Under the pieces are notes generated by a model. The model saw nothing but the letters and a program-made list of their open reading frames with translations. It ran no database searches and had not been told where the DNA came from. Shown in pieces: positions 35,162-44,008 of a stretch of 64,000 nucleotides of DNA; position 1 is the stretch's first letter, and the number at the start of each line of letters is the position of its first letter. A program made the position numbers and the translations under genes. The stretch comes from Desulfobacteraceae bacterium Eth-SRB1 (GTDB lineage Bacteria > Desulfobacterota > Desulfobacteria > Desulfobacterales > ETH-SRB1). The stretch is taken from positions 997,127 through 1,061,126 of the forward strand of contig RPGP01000040.1 in the NCBI GenBank assembly GCA_004193555.1. Direction: 5' to 3'.

Positions 35162-35665
35162 CTATTCCTCTGCCCCTGAAGTCTTGAAAATCTGCTGTTT
35201 GATTCTGTTATATTCATCCTGTGTAATCAGGTTCTTTTCAAGCAGACGGGCAATCTCGGTTAGTTCTCTGACACGGATGCTGTTTGCATCTTCAAGCTGC
35301 AATACCTGTTTTGACGGGTCATTGTCTAATGCCGGCAAAGTATTGTCAGGCCTCCCCATCCTGACAGATGCAAGACCTCCCAATATGCTGACTTCAACCG
35401 GTCTGCCGCCAAATATGGGGGAGTTTAGCGTTTCCTTGAGATTCTTTCCTTCTTTTTTCATATGCCTGTAAAAAAGATAGGCAGAGATACTTATGATTGC
35501 AGAAACGCCAAGAAAGATCCACAGCATGTAATTTATGATACCGCGGAAAAAAATAATCAAAAGGACGACACCCACAATTAGAACAACATGAAGAACAAGA
35601 ACCATATAGGCCAGCATGACACCTTTAAAAAGGCTCTCTCCTCCCCTTTTTTTCTTAAACAGCAT
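35162..35665 (-). CDS. Two-TM protein with SHOCT-like C terminus
   Basis: 167 residues. Two hydrophobic stretches at about 20-40 and 47-65 (YMVLVLHVVLIVGVVLLIIFF and MLWIFLGVSAIISISAYLFY) are membrane helices. The last 45 residues (RVRELTEIARLLEKNLITQDEYNRIKQQIF) fit the SHOCT helical hairpin found at protein ends. Function is unknown. It lies between a DUF1992 gene and ddl on the same strand. Confidence 0.7.
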   Translation of the reverse strand: MLFKKKRGGESLFKGVMLAYMVLVLHVVLIVGVVLLIIFFRGIINYMLWIFLGVSAIISISAYLFYRHMKKEGKNLKETLNSPIFGGRPVEVSILGGLASVRMGRPDNTLPALDNDPSKQVLQLEDANSIRVRELTEIARLLEKNLITQDEYNRIKQQIFKTSGAEE

Positions 35666-35695
35666 AGAGATTGATCGGTCCTGTCTGAGAGCGGT

Positions 35696-36079
35696 TTATT
35701 TTGCAGGCTTTGATCCGAAACGCCCGATTAGCTTTGCTTCGTACTGTTGAGGCATTTCATACATTACAGGTGTGTTTCGTATTGAATTAAGCTTCATGAT
35801 CAAAAAGTTCAATTTTTTTATCAAACCGTATTTGTCAGCGGTTTCTTTCATGCCTGATAGAAGCTTTTTTGTCTGATTAATTTCTTTTTTTAATTCGACT
35901 TCAGGAGGAAGGCAATCCGCATTTTTCAATATTTTGTAAGCGAGCCGGAGTTCTTCCGAGACATTACTGTTATCTTCAAACACAAGAGGTTTGCCGGAAC
36001 CAGCCAGATTGTCGAATTCCCCTTTTTTTATGGCATCATGAATTCGCTGTTCAACAATTTTTTCAAAGCCCGTTATCAT
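35696..36079 (-). CDS. DUF1992 (DnaJ-C28-like) protein
   Basis: 127 residues. VEQRIHDAIKKGEFDNLAGSGKPLVFEDNSNVSEELRLAYKILKNADCLPPEVELKKEI is the complete DUF1992 core, the conserved domain of DNAJC28 homologues. Small, cytoplasmic, without a J domain. Role unknown. It is probably the first gene of a run with the SHOCT gene and ddl. Confidence 0.85.
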   Translation of the reverse strand: MITGFEKIVEQRIHDAIKKGEFDNLAGSGKPLVFEDNSNVSEELRLAYKILKNADCLPPEVELKKEINQTKKLLSGMKETADKYGLIKKLNFLIMKLNSIRNTPVMYEMPQQYEAKLIGRFGSKPAK

Positions 36080-36204
36080 TACCTTTTCGTCTCTGTATTA
36101 ATATTGATGACGTCGCAAGAAGCCCAAAAAATTATTATAATATATATTACACTATTTTTTCAAGCTCAAAGATTGTATAGTTTCCTGGAAATAATTGCAC
36201 GAAA

Positions 36205-36237
36205 AAAGCCCCTCTGCAAATTAACCAGAGGGGCTTT
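36205..36237 (-). terminator. Rho-independent terminator of tRNA-Met
   Basis: A 12-bp stem AAAGCCCCTCTG/CAGAGGGGCTTT is followed on the minus strand by TTT, lying 16 bases after the tRNA. Confidence 0.85.
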
Positions 36238-36252
36238 AGGTTGAATTAAGAC

Positions 36253-36329
36253 TGGTGGCGATGCAGGGAGTCGAACCCCGGACACTGCGGATATGAGCCG
36301 CATGCTCTAACCGTCTGAGCTACATCGCC
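36253..36329 (-). tRNA. tRNA-Met (CAT anticodon, elongator type)
   Basis: 77 nt with encoded CCA. Acceptor stem GGCGATG/CATCGCC, D-arm AGCTCAGACGGTTAGAGC, anticodon loop CTCATAT (anticodon CAT), T-arm GGGGTTCGACTCCC. The first pair G-C rules out an initiator tRNA (C1:A72 mismatch). A lysidine-modified Ile tRNA cannot be excluded by eye. Confidence 0.9.
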
Positions 36330-36424
36330 ATTAGATTTTTTCAAATATTTTAACAACGACCCCTGTAACAGCTCAGATTTAACAAGTCAAGCCGAAATAT
36401 AAATTTATAGTATAGGAATTTCCT

Positions 36425-36520
36425 TTTCTGACAGGATAACAGGATTGATTTGATTTTAAAAAACCATTGTGCCGATATCCTGTTTGTCAGCCAATTCTAT
36501 CCTGTTAATCCATTCAAAGT
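36425..36520. repeat. Short palindromic repeat (aacaggat type)
   Basis: tctgacaggataacaggatt at the left pairs with atatcctgtttgtcag and then tatcctgttaatcc at the right. It lies just downstream of the DUF3426 gene and could serve as its transcription end. Confidence 0.55.
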
Positions 36521-36551
36521 TTTAATAAAGTTCGCCCGCAGAGCGTTATGT

Positions 36552-38021
36552 TTATGCCGGAGAGGAACCTGTAACTTCAATGGTGTATTCTTCAATATTA
36601 TCCGGAATATTGGTGAATATAATCATAAACGGAACCTGTTTCCCGGGTTTAATGTTCACATTTGTTTTATTAGTTCCAAGCCTGTTTGAAAGTATTTTGT
36701 TTATTTCATTTATATCCAGGCTGGCAAGCTCCGCTTCCGATATGGTATTGCCGCAATATACTGTTGCAGATTTTGCAAGAGTCTTCCCTTTAGTATAGAG
36801 CTTTCCTGTTGCCTTGATAAAGCTGCGTGCTTTTGGATATTCATTTTTTATCTTTCCTGTTATCACAAACAATTTTCCAATTTTGGTATTATCTACAAAT
36901 TTGCCGTTTATATTTAGAGCGGTTATTTTAAGGTTGCCGGGATCCTGTATTCCCGGCTTTAAAAAATCGCTGACAAAAGGAATCTTAATATTCATGCTGT
37001 CTAATACAACATATGTTCCGTAAGCTCCTCCGGCTAAAAGAACTACTATAAAAAGTATAAGAAGCGGTGTGCTTATGCGTTTTTTTCCGGCAGATTTTTG
37101 ATTATCAGCAGTTATTAATTTTTCTTTTTCTTCTTCTGCTACTTCTTCTTCATCCTGAGAGAGTTCTTCAATTTCTTCTGCTTTAAGCTCCCCTGTTCCG
37201 GCCTCCAACTCGACCGTTTCAGTAAAATTTTTCTCAATTTCTTCTGATGGTTGTTCCTCAGCGGTTTTGTTTTGATCTATACCCTCAAATTCAAGCTCAA
37301 CATTTTCTGCTTTTGCTTTTTCTATAGTCTCTTCAGCCACCGCTTCCATGTCGGCATCCAGTTCAAGATTGAGCTCTTCCGGTTCTTCTTCACCTTCCGG
37401 CCTTGGCTTATCTTCCAGGTCGAGCATCTCCTCTATTTCATACAGATCAAGTTCCTCTTCAACAGGCTTATCTTCTGTTATAGCTTTTTCCTCGATTTTT
37501 TCAACCGGTTCGGTATCCAGTTCAAGTTCCAGCTTTTCAGGCTCCCCCCCGGCTTCTTCGGGTTCTGCTTCATCCTCAAGCTTTAAACCATACAGATCGA
37601 GTTTCTCTTCAACAGGCTTATCTTCTGTTATAGCTTTTTCCTCGATTTTTTCAACCGGTTCGGTATCCAGTTCAAGTTCCAGCTTTTCAGGCTCCCCCCC
37701 GGCTTCTTCGGGTTCTGCTTCATCCTCAAGCTTTAAACCATACAGATCGAGTTCCTCTTCAACAGGCTTATCTTCTGTTATAGCTTCTTCCTCGATTTTT
37801 TCAATATTTGAGACATCTCCTTCAGCAATTTCTTTCTTAACGTCCTCCAGTTCAGTGGTATATATTTTCTCTGACGTTTCATCGGGCATGTCTGCAATTG
37901 TTTCTGGATAGGCTGTAAAAATATTTTTGCATTTTGAGCATCGGACTTTAGAGCCGGTCTGCCTTAAAAGGCTTTCATCCAAATTAAAACTGGTATTGCA
38001 ATTTTCACATGTTATAATCAT
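36552..38021 (-). CDS. Zinc-ribbon/DUF3426 single-TM protein with acidic repeats
   Basis: 489 residues. The N terminus has a CxxC..CxxC zinc ribbon of the MJ0042 type (ITCENCNTSFNLDESLLRQTGSKVRCSKCKNIF). Residues about 60-310 are very acidic and repetitive. Two near-identical 50-residue units (LDLYGLKLEDEAEPEEAGGE...) and a partial third are seen. One membrane helix follows (TPLLILFIVVLLAGGAYGTYVV), then a DUF3426 beta domain to the end. This architecture is common in Desulfobacterota and other proteobacteria, with the DUF3426 part outside. Function is unknown. The repeats vary the reach of the acidic linker. Confidence 0.85.
   Translation of the reverse strand: MIITCENCNTSFNLDESLLRQTGSKVRCSKCKNIFTAYPETIADMPDETSEKIYTTELEDVKKEIAEGDVSNIEKIEEEAITEDKPVEEELDLYGLKLEDEAEPEEAGGEPEKLELELDTEPVEKIEEKAITEDKPVEEKLDLYGLKLEDEAEPEEAGGEPEKLELELDTEPVEKIEEKAITEDKPVEEELDLYEIEEMLDLEDKPRPEGEEEPEELNLELDADMEAVAEETIEKAKAENVELEFEGIDQNKTAEEQPSEEIEKNFTETVELEAGTGELKAEEIEELSQDEEEVAEEEKEKLITADNQKSAGKKRISTPLLILFIVVLLAGGAYGTYVVLDSMNIKIPFVSDFLKPGIQDPGNLKITALNINGKFVDNTKIGKLFVITGKIKNEYPKARSFIKATGKLYTKGKTLAKSATVYCGNTISEAELASLDINEINKILSNRLGTNKTNVNIKPGKQVPFMIIFTNIPDNIEEYTIEVTGSSPA
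37441..37740. repeat. Tandem 150-bp coding repeat (two full copies plus part)
   Basis: Units 37441-37590 and 37591-37740 are almost identical base for base, and a partial third copy follows to about 37805. The 150-bp period keeps the reading frame (50 codons). The near identity indicates recent duplication. Confidence 0.9.
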
Positions 38022-38033
38022 GGCATACCCTCA

Positions 38034-38555
38034 CTAATTAAATTTAAGCTGATAAATTTCCGGTAAATGCCTGTAATCTTCATTATAATCAATTCCATAG
38101 CCAACGATGAACCCTTTCCCCACCACATGACAGGCATAATCGATTTTTATTTCCATCTTTCGACGTTCGATTTTGTCAAGCAAGGAGCAAATCTTAACAG
38201 TATTTGGCCCAAAAGAATTCAGATAGTCAATGAGATAGGCTAAAGTAAGGCCTGTATCGACTATATCTTCAACTATCAGCACATCTTTATTTTTTATATT
38301 AATTTCTATCTCTTTGGTCAAACGGATATTTCCTGATGAGGAAGTGCCGGAACCGTAGCTGGCTACCCGTACGAAATCAATCTTGACCGGAATAGTAAGA
38401 TGCCGGGCGAGATCAGCTAAAAAAATAAATGCGCCTTTTAAAACACCGATAAGAACCAGTTCACGATTTTTATAATCGGATGATATCTTATGCGCAACTT
38501 CAGCTACCATCTTATCAATGCTGTTTTTTCTAAGAACAGGAATTAACTCTGGCAT
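38034..38555 (-). CDS. hpt: Hypoxanthine phosphoribosyltransferase
   Basis: 173 residues. It has the PRPP motif VLIVEDIVDTGLTLAYL and, upstream, LIGVLKGAFIFLADLARHL. The C-terminal DYACHVVGKGFIVGYGIDYNEDYRHLPEIY matches the base-recognition end (Lys then FIVGYGxDY..RNLP). It salvages hypoxanthine/guanine to IMP/GMP. It lies 12 bp upstream of the DUF3426 gene on the same strand. Confidence 0.95.
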   Translation of the reverse strand: MPELIPVLRKNSIDKMVAEVAHKISSDYKNRELVLIGVLKGAFIFLADLARHLTIPVKIDFVRVASYGSGTSSSGNIRLTKEIEINIKNKDVLIVEDIVDTGLTLAYLIDYLNSFGPNTVKICSLLDKIERRKMEIKIDYACHVVGKGFIVGYGIDYNEDYRHLPEIYQLKFN

Positions 38556-38676
38556 TATCGAATCCTTAGTTGACTCAGGTCTCTATAAAACTTCTTGATT
38601 TTCAATAAGTAGTAGAATTTCCAATACATTTAATCACGTACATTGATTTAGCTGTCCTGTCAATAAATTTGCTTTA

Positions 38677-39594
38677 TTACAAACCAGTCTCTGCCAATTG
38701 TTCAATCAAGCTTTTTTGCTTTAGTGTAAGATCTTTTGGCATATTAACATGTATGATTACATAAAGATCGCCTTTTGCTTTACTTTGCATATTGGAAAGG
38801 CCGTGCCCGGAAAGCCGCATTTTGGTTTTATGCCTGGTCCCTGCCGGTATTTTCAGGCTTAATCGCTTGCCGTCGATAGTGGGCACATATATTTTTGCCC
38901 CAAGCAGCGCCCTGGTCAACTTAATATCCCTGTTTATATAAAGGTTGTATCCTTTAACGCTGTAAACCGGATCATCAAGCAACTTTGATTGTATATAGAG
39001 ATCGCCAGGAGGGCCTCCATACGGACATTGCTCGCCCTTTCCGGCAAGACGGAGCTTTTTCCCTGTAATCATTCCTTCTGGAATTTTTACTGTAATATTT
39101 TCAGAACGCCCCTGGTGTCGCAGAGTTATTGTTTTACCGGTACCTGTTGCTATCTCTCGAATTGTAAGGGGTAATTCATATATCAGATCAGACCCCCTGG
39201 TTTGGGCTTGTTGCCGCCTTGCACGGCCACCGAACGGGGAGCCATTGCCGAAAGCAAACCGCATGCCGCCACCCCTTTTGCTGCTGAAATCAGCATTGCC
39301 AAATCCGAACTCTTTAAAGATAGTTGAAAAGTCAAACCCTTTAAAGATATCTTCCTGTGAATAGCGCTGCTGAAATCCGGACGAACCAAACGTATCGTAT
39401 TGGTTACGTTTTTTCTTATCGCTTAAAACAGCATAAGCTTCGCTGATTTGTTTAAATCTTTCTTCGGCTTTTTTATCTCCCTTGGTGTGATCAGGGTGAT
39501 ACTTCATGGCGAGCTTCCGATAAGCCTTCTTGATTTCCTCGTCAGAAGCATTTTTGCTAACACCTAATGTTTTATAATAATCCGATTCAGGCAT
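38677..39594 (-). CDS. CbpA-like DnaJ co-chaperone
   Basis: 305 residues from the ATG ending at 39594, with an aaaaggaa site. A J domain with HPD ([35 protein letters not shown]) is followed by a Gly/Phe-rich segment. Two C-terminal substrate-binding barrels follow ([21 protein letters not shown]-type and [22 protein letters not shown]). There is no zinc-finger, so it is a type II, CbpA-like protein. It stimulates DnaK. A 7-bp hairpin (ccccgcc-ttttaa-ggcgggg at 39631-39650) lies just upstream, in the leader or promoter region. Confidence 0.9.
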   Translation of the reverse strand: MPESDYYKTLGVSKNASDEEIKKAYRKLAMKYHPDHTKGDKKAEERFKQISEAYAVLSDKKKRNQYDTFGSSGFQQRYSQEDIFKGFDFSTIFKEFGFGNADFSSKRGGGMRFAFGNGSPFGGRARRQQAQTRGSDLIYELPLTIREIATGTGKTITLRHQGRSENITVKIPEGMITGKKLRLAGKGEQCPYGGPPGDLYIQSKLLDDPVYSVKGYNLYINRDIKLTRALLGAKIYVPTIDGKRLSLKIPAGTRHKTKMRLSGHGLSNMQSKAKGDLYVIIHVNMPKDLTLKQKSLIEQLAETGL

Positions 39595-39600
39595 TCTCAA

Positions 39601-39851
39601 ATTTCCTTTTATGAAAAATATGCATGAGTACCCCGCCTTTTAAGGCGGGGATAATTTATTTTTAATATTATGCCTTAATACTGCGAATATTTCAAGAAAA
39701 TTATTTGCCGGCAATAATAGTAAAAAATAATTTGCAAACACTTCTCCCTGTCCGTTGTAAGAAGCGGTTAATAAAAAAACAAATAGAAGTAAATGATATA
39801 AAAAAAAGTGCTATTTTCTTTTCGGTCTAAATGGTTTCTGGAAGCGCAAAT
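39601..39851. other. Intergenic region with one hairpin
   Basis: Contains the hairpin ccccgccttttaaggcgggg (39631-39650), followed on the plus strand by AT-rich sequence. It lies 37-56 nt upstream of the dnaJ-like start. It could be a repeat element, a terminator for plus-strand transcripts or a leader structure. Otherwise AT-rich, with no gene. Confidence 0.4.
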
Positions 39852-40163
39852 TCAATTCTCCTTTTCGCAATAGTTCTTTGACAAATTTAACACCGGGCAA
39901 TTTCTCCTCTCAGCCCGCTTTTTAACAAATGCCCGACCGGAAAAAGTCTTTAAATATTTCTCAAAATCAAGCGCTTTTCCCCGACCAGTAAAAGTAATAG
40001 CTGTTTTGACCTGCCAGGGTTTAAATTTAAAAGTGTGGGAACACTGCCCGCTGTTGTGGTGTTTCAGGCGGCTATCCAGATTTTTGGTAAACCCGGTGTA
40101 ATAACGGCTTGGGTCTGTTTCGGATTGAAGGATATATACATAATGCGGCAGTCTTTGCTTCAA
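39852..40163 (-). CDS. GIY-YIG nuclease-like protein
   Basis: 103 residues. HYVYILQSETDPSRYYTGFTKNLDSRLKHHNSGQCSHT is the GIY-YIG core (here VYI...YTG), with the Arg of SRLKHHN, as in the YhbQ family. The Glu of the ALDFEKYLK helix is the likely metal ligand. The gene starts at a TTG eight codon-lengths or less from a family A element that ends just upstream, so the original start was possibly lost on insertion. The role is unknown; some family members act on DNA. Confidence 0.7.
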   Translation of the reverse strand: MKQRLPHYVYILQSETDPSRYYTGFTKNLDSRLKHHNSGQCSHTFKFKPWQVKTAITFTGRGKALDFEKYLKTFSGRAFVKKRAERRNCPVLNLSKNYCEKEN

Positions 40164-40168
40164 GCGAA

Positions 40169-40369
40169 GAGACCTTTAAAAAATGCTCAATTTTGTTCGA
40201 GTACAAGCCTGCCTGTGCGTTGCACGCAGACAGGGCTGGCGAAAATTTTAAACGTAGGAATACATTGAATATTTCGAGGCTTAAAATTTGAGCCTGACCC
40301 CAGTACGATCTTCCAGGCCTACGGGCAGGCGCAGTAATCGGGCAAAAGGAGGCATTTTGCAAAGGTCTT
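40169..40369. repeat. Palindromic element family A, reverse copy (about 201 bp)
   Basis: Inverted relative to 18200-18403. Ends gagacctttaaaaaatgctc and ggcattttgcaaaggtct. It fills the gap between the tmRNA gene and the GIY-YIG gene. An inner hairpin gtgcgttgcac lies in a segment shared with 58633-58665. Confidence 0.85.
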
Positions 40370-40377
40370 GCGAAGAC

Positions 40378-40729
40378 TGGTGGAGGCGGCGGGAGTCGAA
40401 CCCGCGTCCGAAAACATTCCACAAAGGCATCTACATACTTATCCTGAGTTTTGGCTTTCGCCTTGTCAAGTCCCCCTCAGGCAGGATACTTGAAAGACTA
40501 TCCTGTAAAAGTTTTGCTGGTCCTGTAACAGGCTATCAGGGTCAGCTATCCTGCTAGTCGACGCCCTTGCCGGATGCGCAGGAATAATCCGGCAGGACGT
40601 TAGCCTAAGCGGCTAAAGCGTAATTATAATCGTCTGCGATTATGTTTATTTCCAGCCTGTTTTACGAGCAGACAGGAGCTCGATATGCAACCTTAGCTTC
40701 TTTATCCTCGTCGAAGCCGTTTCGCCCCC
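40378..40729 (-). ncRNA. ssrA: tmRNA (ssrA)
   Basis: The 5' end GGGGGCGAAACGGCTTCGAC and the 3' end GGGTTCGACTCCCGCCGCC, then TCCACCA, form the tRNA-like domain. The tag frame is at 40605-40637: resume codon GCA, then ADDYNYALAA and TAG. The ALAA end is the standard degradation signal. About 352 nt with pseudoknot segments on both sides. It rescues stalled ribosomes with SmpB, whose gene lies 490 bp upstream on the same strand. Confidence 0.97.
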
Positions 40730-40760
40730 AAGATTGATTTTTAAAAATACATAAATATAA

Positions 40761-41053
40761 CTCAAGTTTCGCACCCTTTAATTTAGCCAAAGCGTTAGAC
40801 GGTAAGGGCTAAAAATAAATTTTAAAGCGAAATATACTGCCTGTGTTTTTTACAACGGCGCCAATCAATAAATATAAGATTGATGCCTGGCGCTTTATTA
40901 AGTTCAATAAGTTATATCTCCTTTGCGCCTGATCGTAATCTATGTTGCACTTAGATGTTGTTTACAAAATATAAGCAAATGATTTCGCTGTAAAAATGTT
41001 ATTTTCAACCCTTACCGTCTTGATATTGATAGAAATCAAGGGTGCGAAACTTA
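40761..41053. repeat. Long inverted-repeat element family F (about 293 bp)
   Basis: The left end ctcaagtttcgcaccctt and the right end aagggtgcgaaactt are inverted. A nested pair, gacggtaagggc and aacccttaccgtc, lies inside. It separates ssrA from smpB, and its left arm lies 32 bp upstream of the tmRNA 5' end, in the promoter region. A right-end fragment is found at 7333-7361, and left-end pieces near 59035 and 60449. Confidence 0.75.
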
Positions 41054-41124
41054 AAAATATAATATAAGCTATTGAAAGACTAATGTCAATATAGACATTA
41101 GTTCTAATTTCACATTTTTTCTCT

Positions 41125-41225
41125 GTAACCGTTTACAGTTCACGGTTTTTTCAATGAACTATGCAACGACTGATTGCTATTATCAATTTTGATTAACCGC
41201 TAACTGCAAACTGTGAACGGTTACC
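41125..41225. repeat. Palindromic element family E, copy 2
   Basis: gtaaccgtttacagttcacg at the left, tgtgaacggttacc at the right. Its right end overlaps the smpB stop: the TAA at 41221-41223 is part of the terminal repeat. Confidence 0.75.
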
Positions 41226-41679
41226 TATCTTTTTTTATTCTGTCCATCTCCCTTTTTTCATCACGTCTTCTAATGGTTTCACGTTTATCATACTTGCGCT
41301 TGCCTTTGGCAAGGGCAAGTGTCATTTTAGCCTTTCCGTTTTTAAAATAAACCTTTAAGGGTATCAGAGAAAACCCCATTTCATTTACTTTGCCGTACAG
41401 TTTTTTGATCTCTTTTTTATGCAAAAGCAGTTTTCTTGGCCGCAGGGGAGCATGATTGTCAAAATATGCAAAGGGATAGACCCCTATATGCATCTGATAA
41501 ACATATACCTCACCATTTTTTATTTTGGCATATGAATCTTTCAGGTTTGCACGGCCGAGTCTGAGTGATTTAACTTCTGTTCCCAAGAGGACCATTCCGG
41601 CCTCATAAGTATCTTCGATAAAATAATTGTATCTGGCTTTTCTGTTTTCAGTTACATTTTTGTTGTGATTTGTTTTCAA
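41221..41679 (-). CDS. smpB: SsrA-binding protein SmpB
   Basis: 152 residues. NRKARYNYFIEDTYEAGMVLLGTEVKSLRLGRANLKDSYAKI, then VYVYQMHIGVYPFA and RPRKLLLHKKEIKKLYGKV are the OB-fold. The basic tail LAKGKRKYDKRETIRRRDEKREMDRIKK mimics mRNA in the decoding centre. It binds the tRNA-like end of tmRNA. It lies 2 bp after ptsI, on the same strand, with ssrA downstream. The last codons and the stop come from a family E repeat. Confidence 0.97.
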   Translation of the reverse strand: MKTNHNKNVTENRKARYNYFIEDTYEAGMVLLGTEVKSLRLGRANLKDSYAKIKNGEVYVYQMHIGVYPFAYFDNHAPLRPRKLLLHKKEIKKLYGKVNEMGFSLIPLKVYFKNGKAKMTLALAKGKRKYDKRETIRRRDEKREMDRIKKDR

Positions 41680-41681
41680 AT

Positions 41682-43454
41682 CTAACCTTCGTAATATAGT
41701 TTATCAGGAAGAATTTCGCCATAAGTATCCCGAACTAATTGTACAATCTCTGTAGAGGACGATTTTTTTAAAACATCTTTTATAAATAGTCTGGCATCTT
41801 TAAGCTTCATTGATCTTATTATGCTCTTGACAGCAGGAATGGATTGAGGATTCATGCTTAATTCATCTATTCCGATGCCAAGCAGTATCGGCATGTTAAT
41901 TGGATCACTGGCCATCTCGCCGCACATGGCAACCTTTATACCTTTGTCTCTGGCAACATCGGCAACATGTTTCACTGACCGGATAATAGCTGGATGAAGA
42001 GGATTAAAAAGGCTTGCAACCTTATTGTTTCCCCTGTCGATAGCCAGCGAATACTGTATAAGGTCATTTGTTCCAATGCTGAAGAAATCAACAGCCTGAG
42101 CCATAACATCCGCCATTATTACCGCTGAAGGAATCTCTATCATAATCCCGATTTTGATATCCCTGTTAAAGGCTATTCCTTCCTTATCCAGAGAATCGGC
42201 AGCTTCGTTTAAAATTCTTTTTGTCTCAAAGATTTCATCACAACTTGATATCATGGGAATCAGCAACCGGACATTACCAAACGCAGCAGCCCTCAATATA
42301 GCCCTTAGCTGTGTCCTGAAAACATCAGGATTTTGCAGGCAGTACCTGATGGCGCGAAGTCCAAGGGCCGGGTTTATCTCATCGCATTCTGAATTAGGGG
42401 AGATTGCCTTATCCCCGTTTATGTCAAGAGTACGTATGGTTACAGGTTTTGGCGCCATGACCTCGACAACATCCCTGTATTTATCAAACAGTTCACCTTC
42501 TTTGGGAAAATCAGAGCGGTTTAGATATTGAAACTCTGTTCTGTAAAGTCCGATCCCATCCCCGCCGTAATCGATAACCGATACAACCTCCTCAGGCAGT
42601 TCGATATTACCCATAACATGCAACCGGAATCCATCTGTTGTTTCAGCAGCAAGGTGGCTGCCACGGGCAACAGCAGCTCTATATTCTTCGTATCTGATTT
42701 TATGTTCTTCGAACTCAACAAGTGATTTTTCTGTGGGGTTAACAATTACTATGCCCGCATTGCCATCAACTATGATCAGATCATCATTTTTAATTATCCC
42801 TGTTGCATATTCAAGACCCAGAACGGCCGGGAGTTCAAGGGTTCGCGCTATTATGCCGGTATGGGATGCTTTGCCGCCGCGATCTGTCACAAATCCCATT
42901 ATTTTTTCAAGTTGTATCTGGGTTGTTTCTGCGGGAGAAAGATCGTGAGCAACAAGTATTACACGCTTTCTTATTTCAGAAATATTTACCGCTTCCGCTC
43001 CAACAAGGTTTCTCATTATTATGTCGGATACATGTACAATATCTGAAGCCCGTTCTCCTAAATAAGGGTCCGTGATATTCTGGAACATCGATTTCAGGGT
43101 TGACACAACCTTTTTAAGAGCCCACTCAGCATTTACCTGTTCCTTTTCGATGGTTTTGATTGTCTTGCCATACAGCATTTTATCTTTTAGCAGTACCATA
43201 TGGGTCTCAAGGATATATGCATGCTGACGCAACTCTTCATGTGTGCCTTTTATTATTGCCTGGACTTCATCCTTTGCGGACTTTACGGCGCTTTTGAAAC
43301 GCTTTATCTCTTTTTTTAAATTTTTTTTATCAATAAAATATTTTTCAACAACATCTACACCTTCTTTATCAACCAGATAAGCCTTTCCTATACAGATGCC
43401 CGGAGAAGCGCCGATTCCGTTTAATACTATTTCTATTGTATCTTTATCCGCCAT
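41682..43454 (-). CDS. ptsI: Phosphoenolpyruvate-protein phosphotransferase (Enzyme I)
   Basis: 590 residues. The active-site His lies in VTDRGGKASHTGIIARTLELPAVLG, the PEP-binding barrel has GIGLYRTEFQYLNRSDFP and the C terminus has MCGEMASDP. It moves phosphate from PEP to HPr. Length is normal (about 575-590). It follows ptsH by 6 bp and precedes smpB by 2 bp. No EII gene is in the window, so the pathway may be regulatory here (for example PTS-like control of sigma54 genes). Confidence 0.95.
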   Translation of the reverse strand: MADKDTIEIVLNGIGASPGICIGKAYLVDKEGVDVVEKYFIDKKNLKKEIKRFKSAVKSAKDEVQAIIKGTHEELRQHAYILETHMVLLKDKMLYGKTIKTIEKEQVNAEWALKKVVSTLKSMFQNITDPYLGERASDIVHVSDIIMRNLVGAEAVNISEIRKRVILVAHDLSPAETTQIQLEKIMGFVTDRGGKASHTGIIARTLELPAVLGLEYATGIIKNDDLIIVDGNAGIVIVNPTEKSLVEFEEHKIRYEEYRAAVARGSHLAAETTDGFRLHVMGNIELPEEVVSVIDYGGDGIGLYRTEFQYLNRSDFPKEGELFDKYRDVVEVMAPKPVTIRTLDINGDKAISPNSECDEINPALGLRAIRYCLQNPDVFRTQLRAILRAAAFGNVRLLIPMISSCDEIFETKRILNEAADSLDKEGIAFNRDIKIGIMIEIPSAVIMADVMAQAVDFFSIGTNDLIQYSLAIDRGNNKVASLFNPLHPAIIRSVKHVADVARDKGIKVAMCGEMASDPINMPILLGIGIDELSMNPQSIPAVKSIIRSMKLKDARLFIKDVLKKSSSTEIVQLVRDTYGEILPDKLYYEG

Positions 43455-43460
43455 ATCAGC

Positions 43461-43733
43461 TTATTCCTCGAATCCTTTTTCAACCAGTTCCACGATACTG
43501 TTTAAGATATCCATGTCTGACTTATTATCGACTTTTAATGTTATTTTTGAACCTTTTGAACAGGCAAGTGTCAGAACGTCAAGAATGCTTGAAGCATCAA
43601 CCTTTTCTTCACCCCTTATTACCCACACTGTTGATTTAGCATTTTGTGCAAGTTTTGCTATTTTTGCAGCAGACCTCGCATGAAGGCCAAGTTCATTTAT
43701 AATAATAACATCTTTTGATAATTTTGTATTCAA
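43461..43733 (-). CDS. ptsH: Phosphocarrier protein HPr
   Basis: 90 residues from the TTG ending at 43733. A GTG further up would add a run (PLWLNSDKFFIL) unlike the family. The phosphorylated His is in NELGLHARSAAKIAKLA, and the Ser-46 region is KVDASSILDVLTLACSKGSKI. It passes phosphate from EI to acceptors. It is the first gene of ptsH-ptsI-smpB. The start is weak and lacks a clear site, so the N terminus is uncertain by a few residues. Confidence 0.9.
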   Translation of the reverse strand: MNTKLSKDVIIINELGLHARSAAKIAKLAQNAKSTVWVIRGEEKVDASSILDVLTLACSKGSKITLKVDNKSDMDILNSIVELVEKGFEE

Positions 43734-43797
43734 AATAAAAAACTTATCAGAGTTCAGCCACAAAGGCACTAAGACACCAAGATTATAATATAATTCT

Positions 43798-43948
43798 GTA
43801 ACCGTTCACGGAATGTTGAAAATAGAAAATAGGAATTGGAAATTTGGCCTTCATGCTTTTGTACCGTTCTTCCCAATTTCCAATTTCTATTTTAATCTCT
43901 CCCAAATTTCTACTTTCCAATTTCAAGTTTCAAGCCGTGAACAGCTAC
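43798..43948. repeat. Palindromic element family E, copy 3
   Basis: gtaaccgttcacgg to ccgtgaacagctac, with the inner arms aggaattggaaatttggcct and ttcccaatttccaatttcta. Copies 4 and 5, at 45168 and 46672, share this inner core. Confidence 0.8.
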
Positions 43949-43979
43949 TTGTATTTAAACCTATCTGCATTCATCTGTG

Positions 43980-44008
43980 CCCCGTAGCTCCAGCAGATGC
44001 TACTGGGG
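43980..44008. repeat. REP-like hairpin ccccgtagc/gctactgggg
   Basis: Stem ccccgtagc and gctactgggg around tccagcagat. Similar copies at 18244-18275 and 9067-9094. On the minus strand its sequence encodes the last residues (DSPQ) and the TAG stop of the aminotransferase gene. Confidence 0.65.

Noticed and set aside
37348-37911. A 187-codon plus-strand frame rich in Ser, Gly and Pro
   Set aside because: It is the antisense of the acidic, repetitive DUF3426 gene; its composition follows from the repeats.
42154-42531. A plus-strand frame of 125 codons
   Set aside because: Antisense shadow of ptsI; the sense strand encodes a complete Enzyme I.
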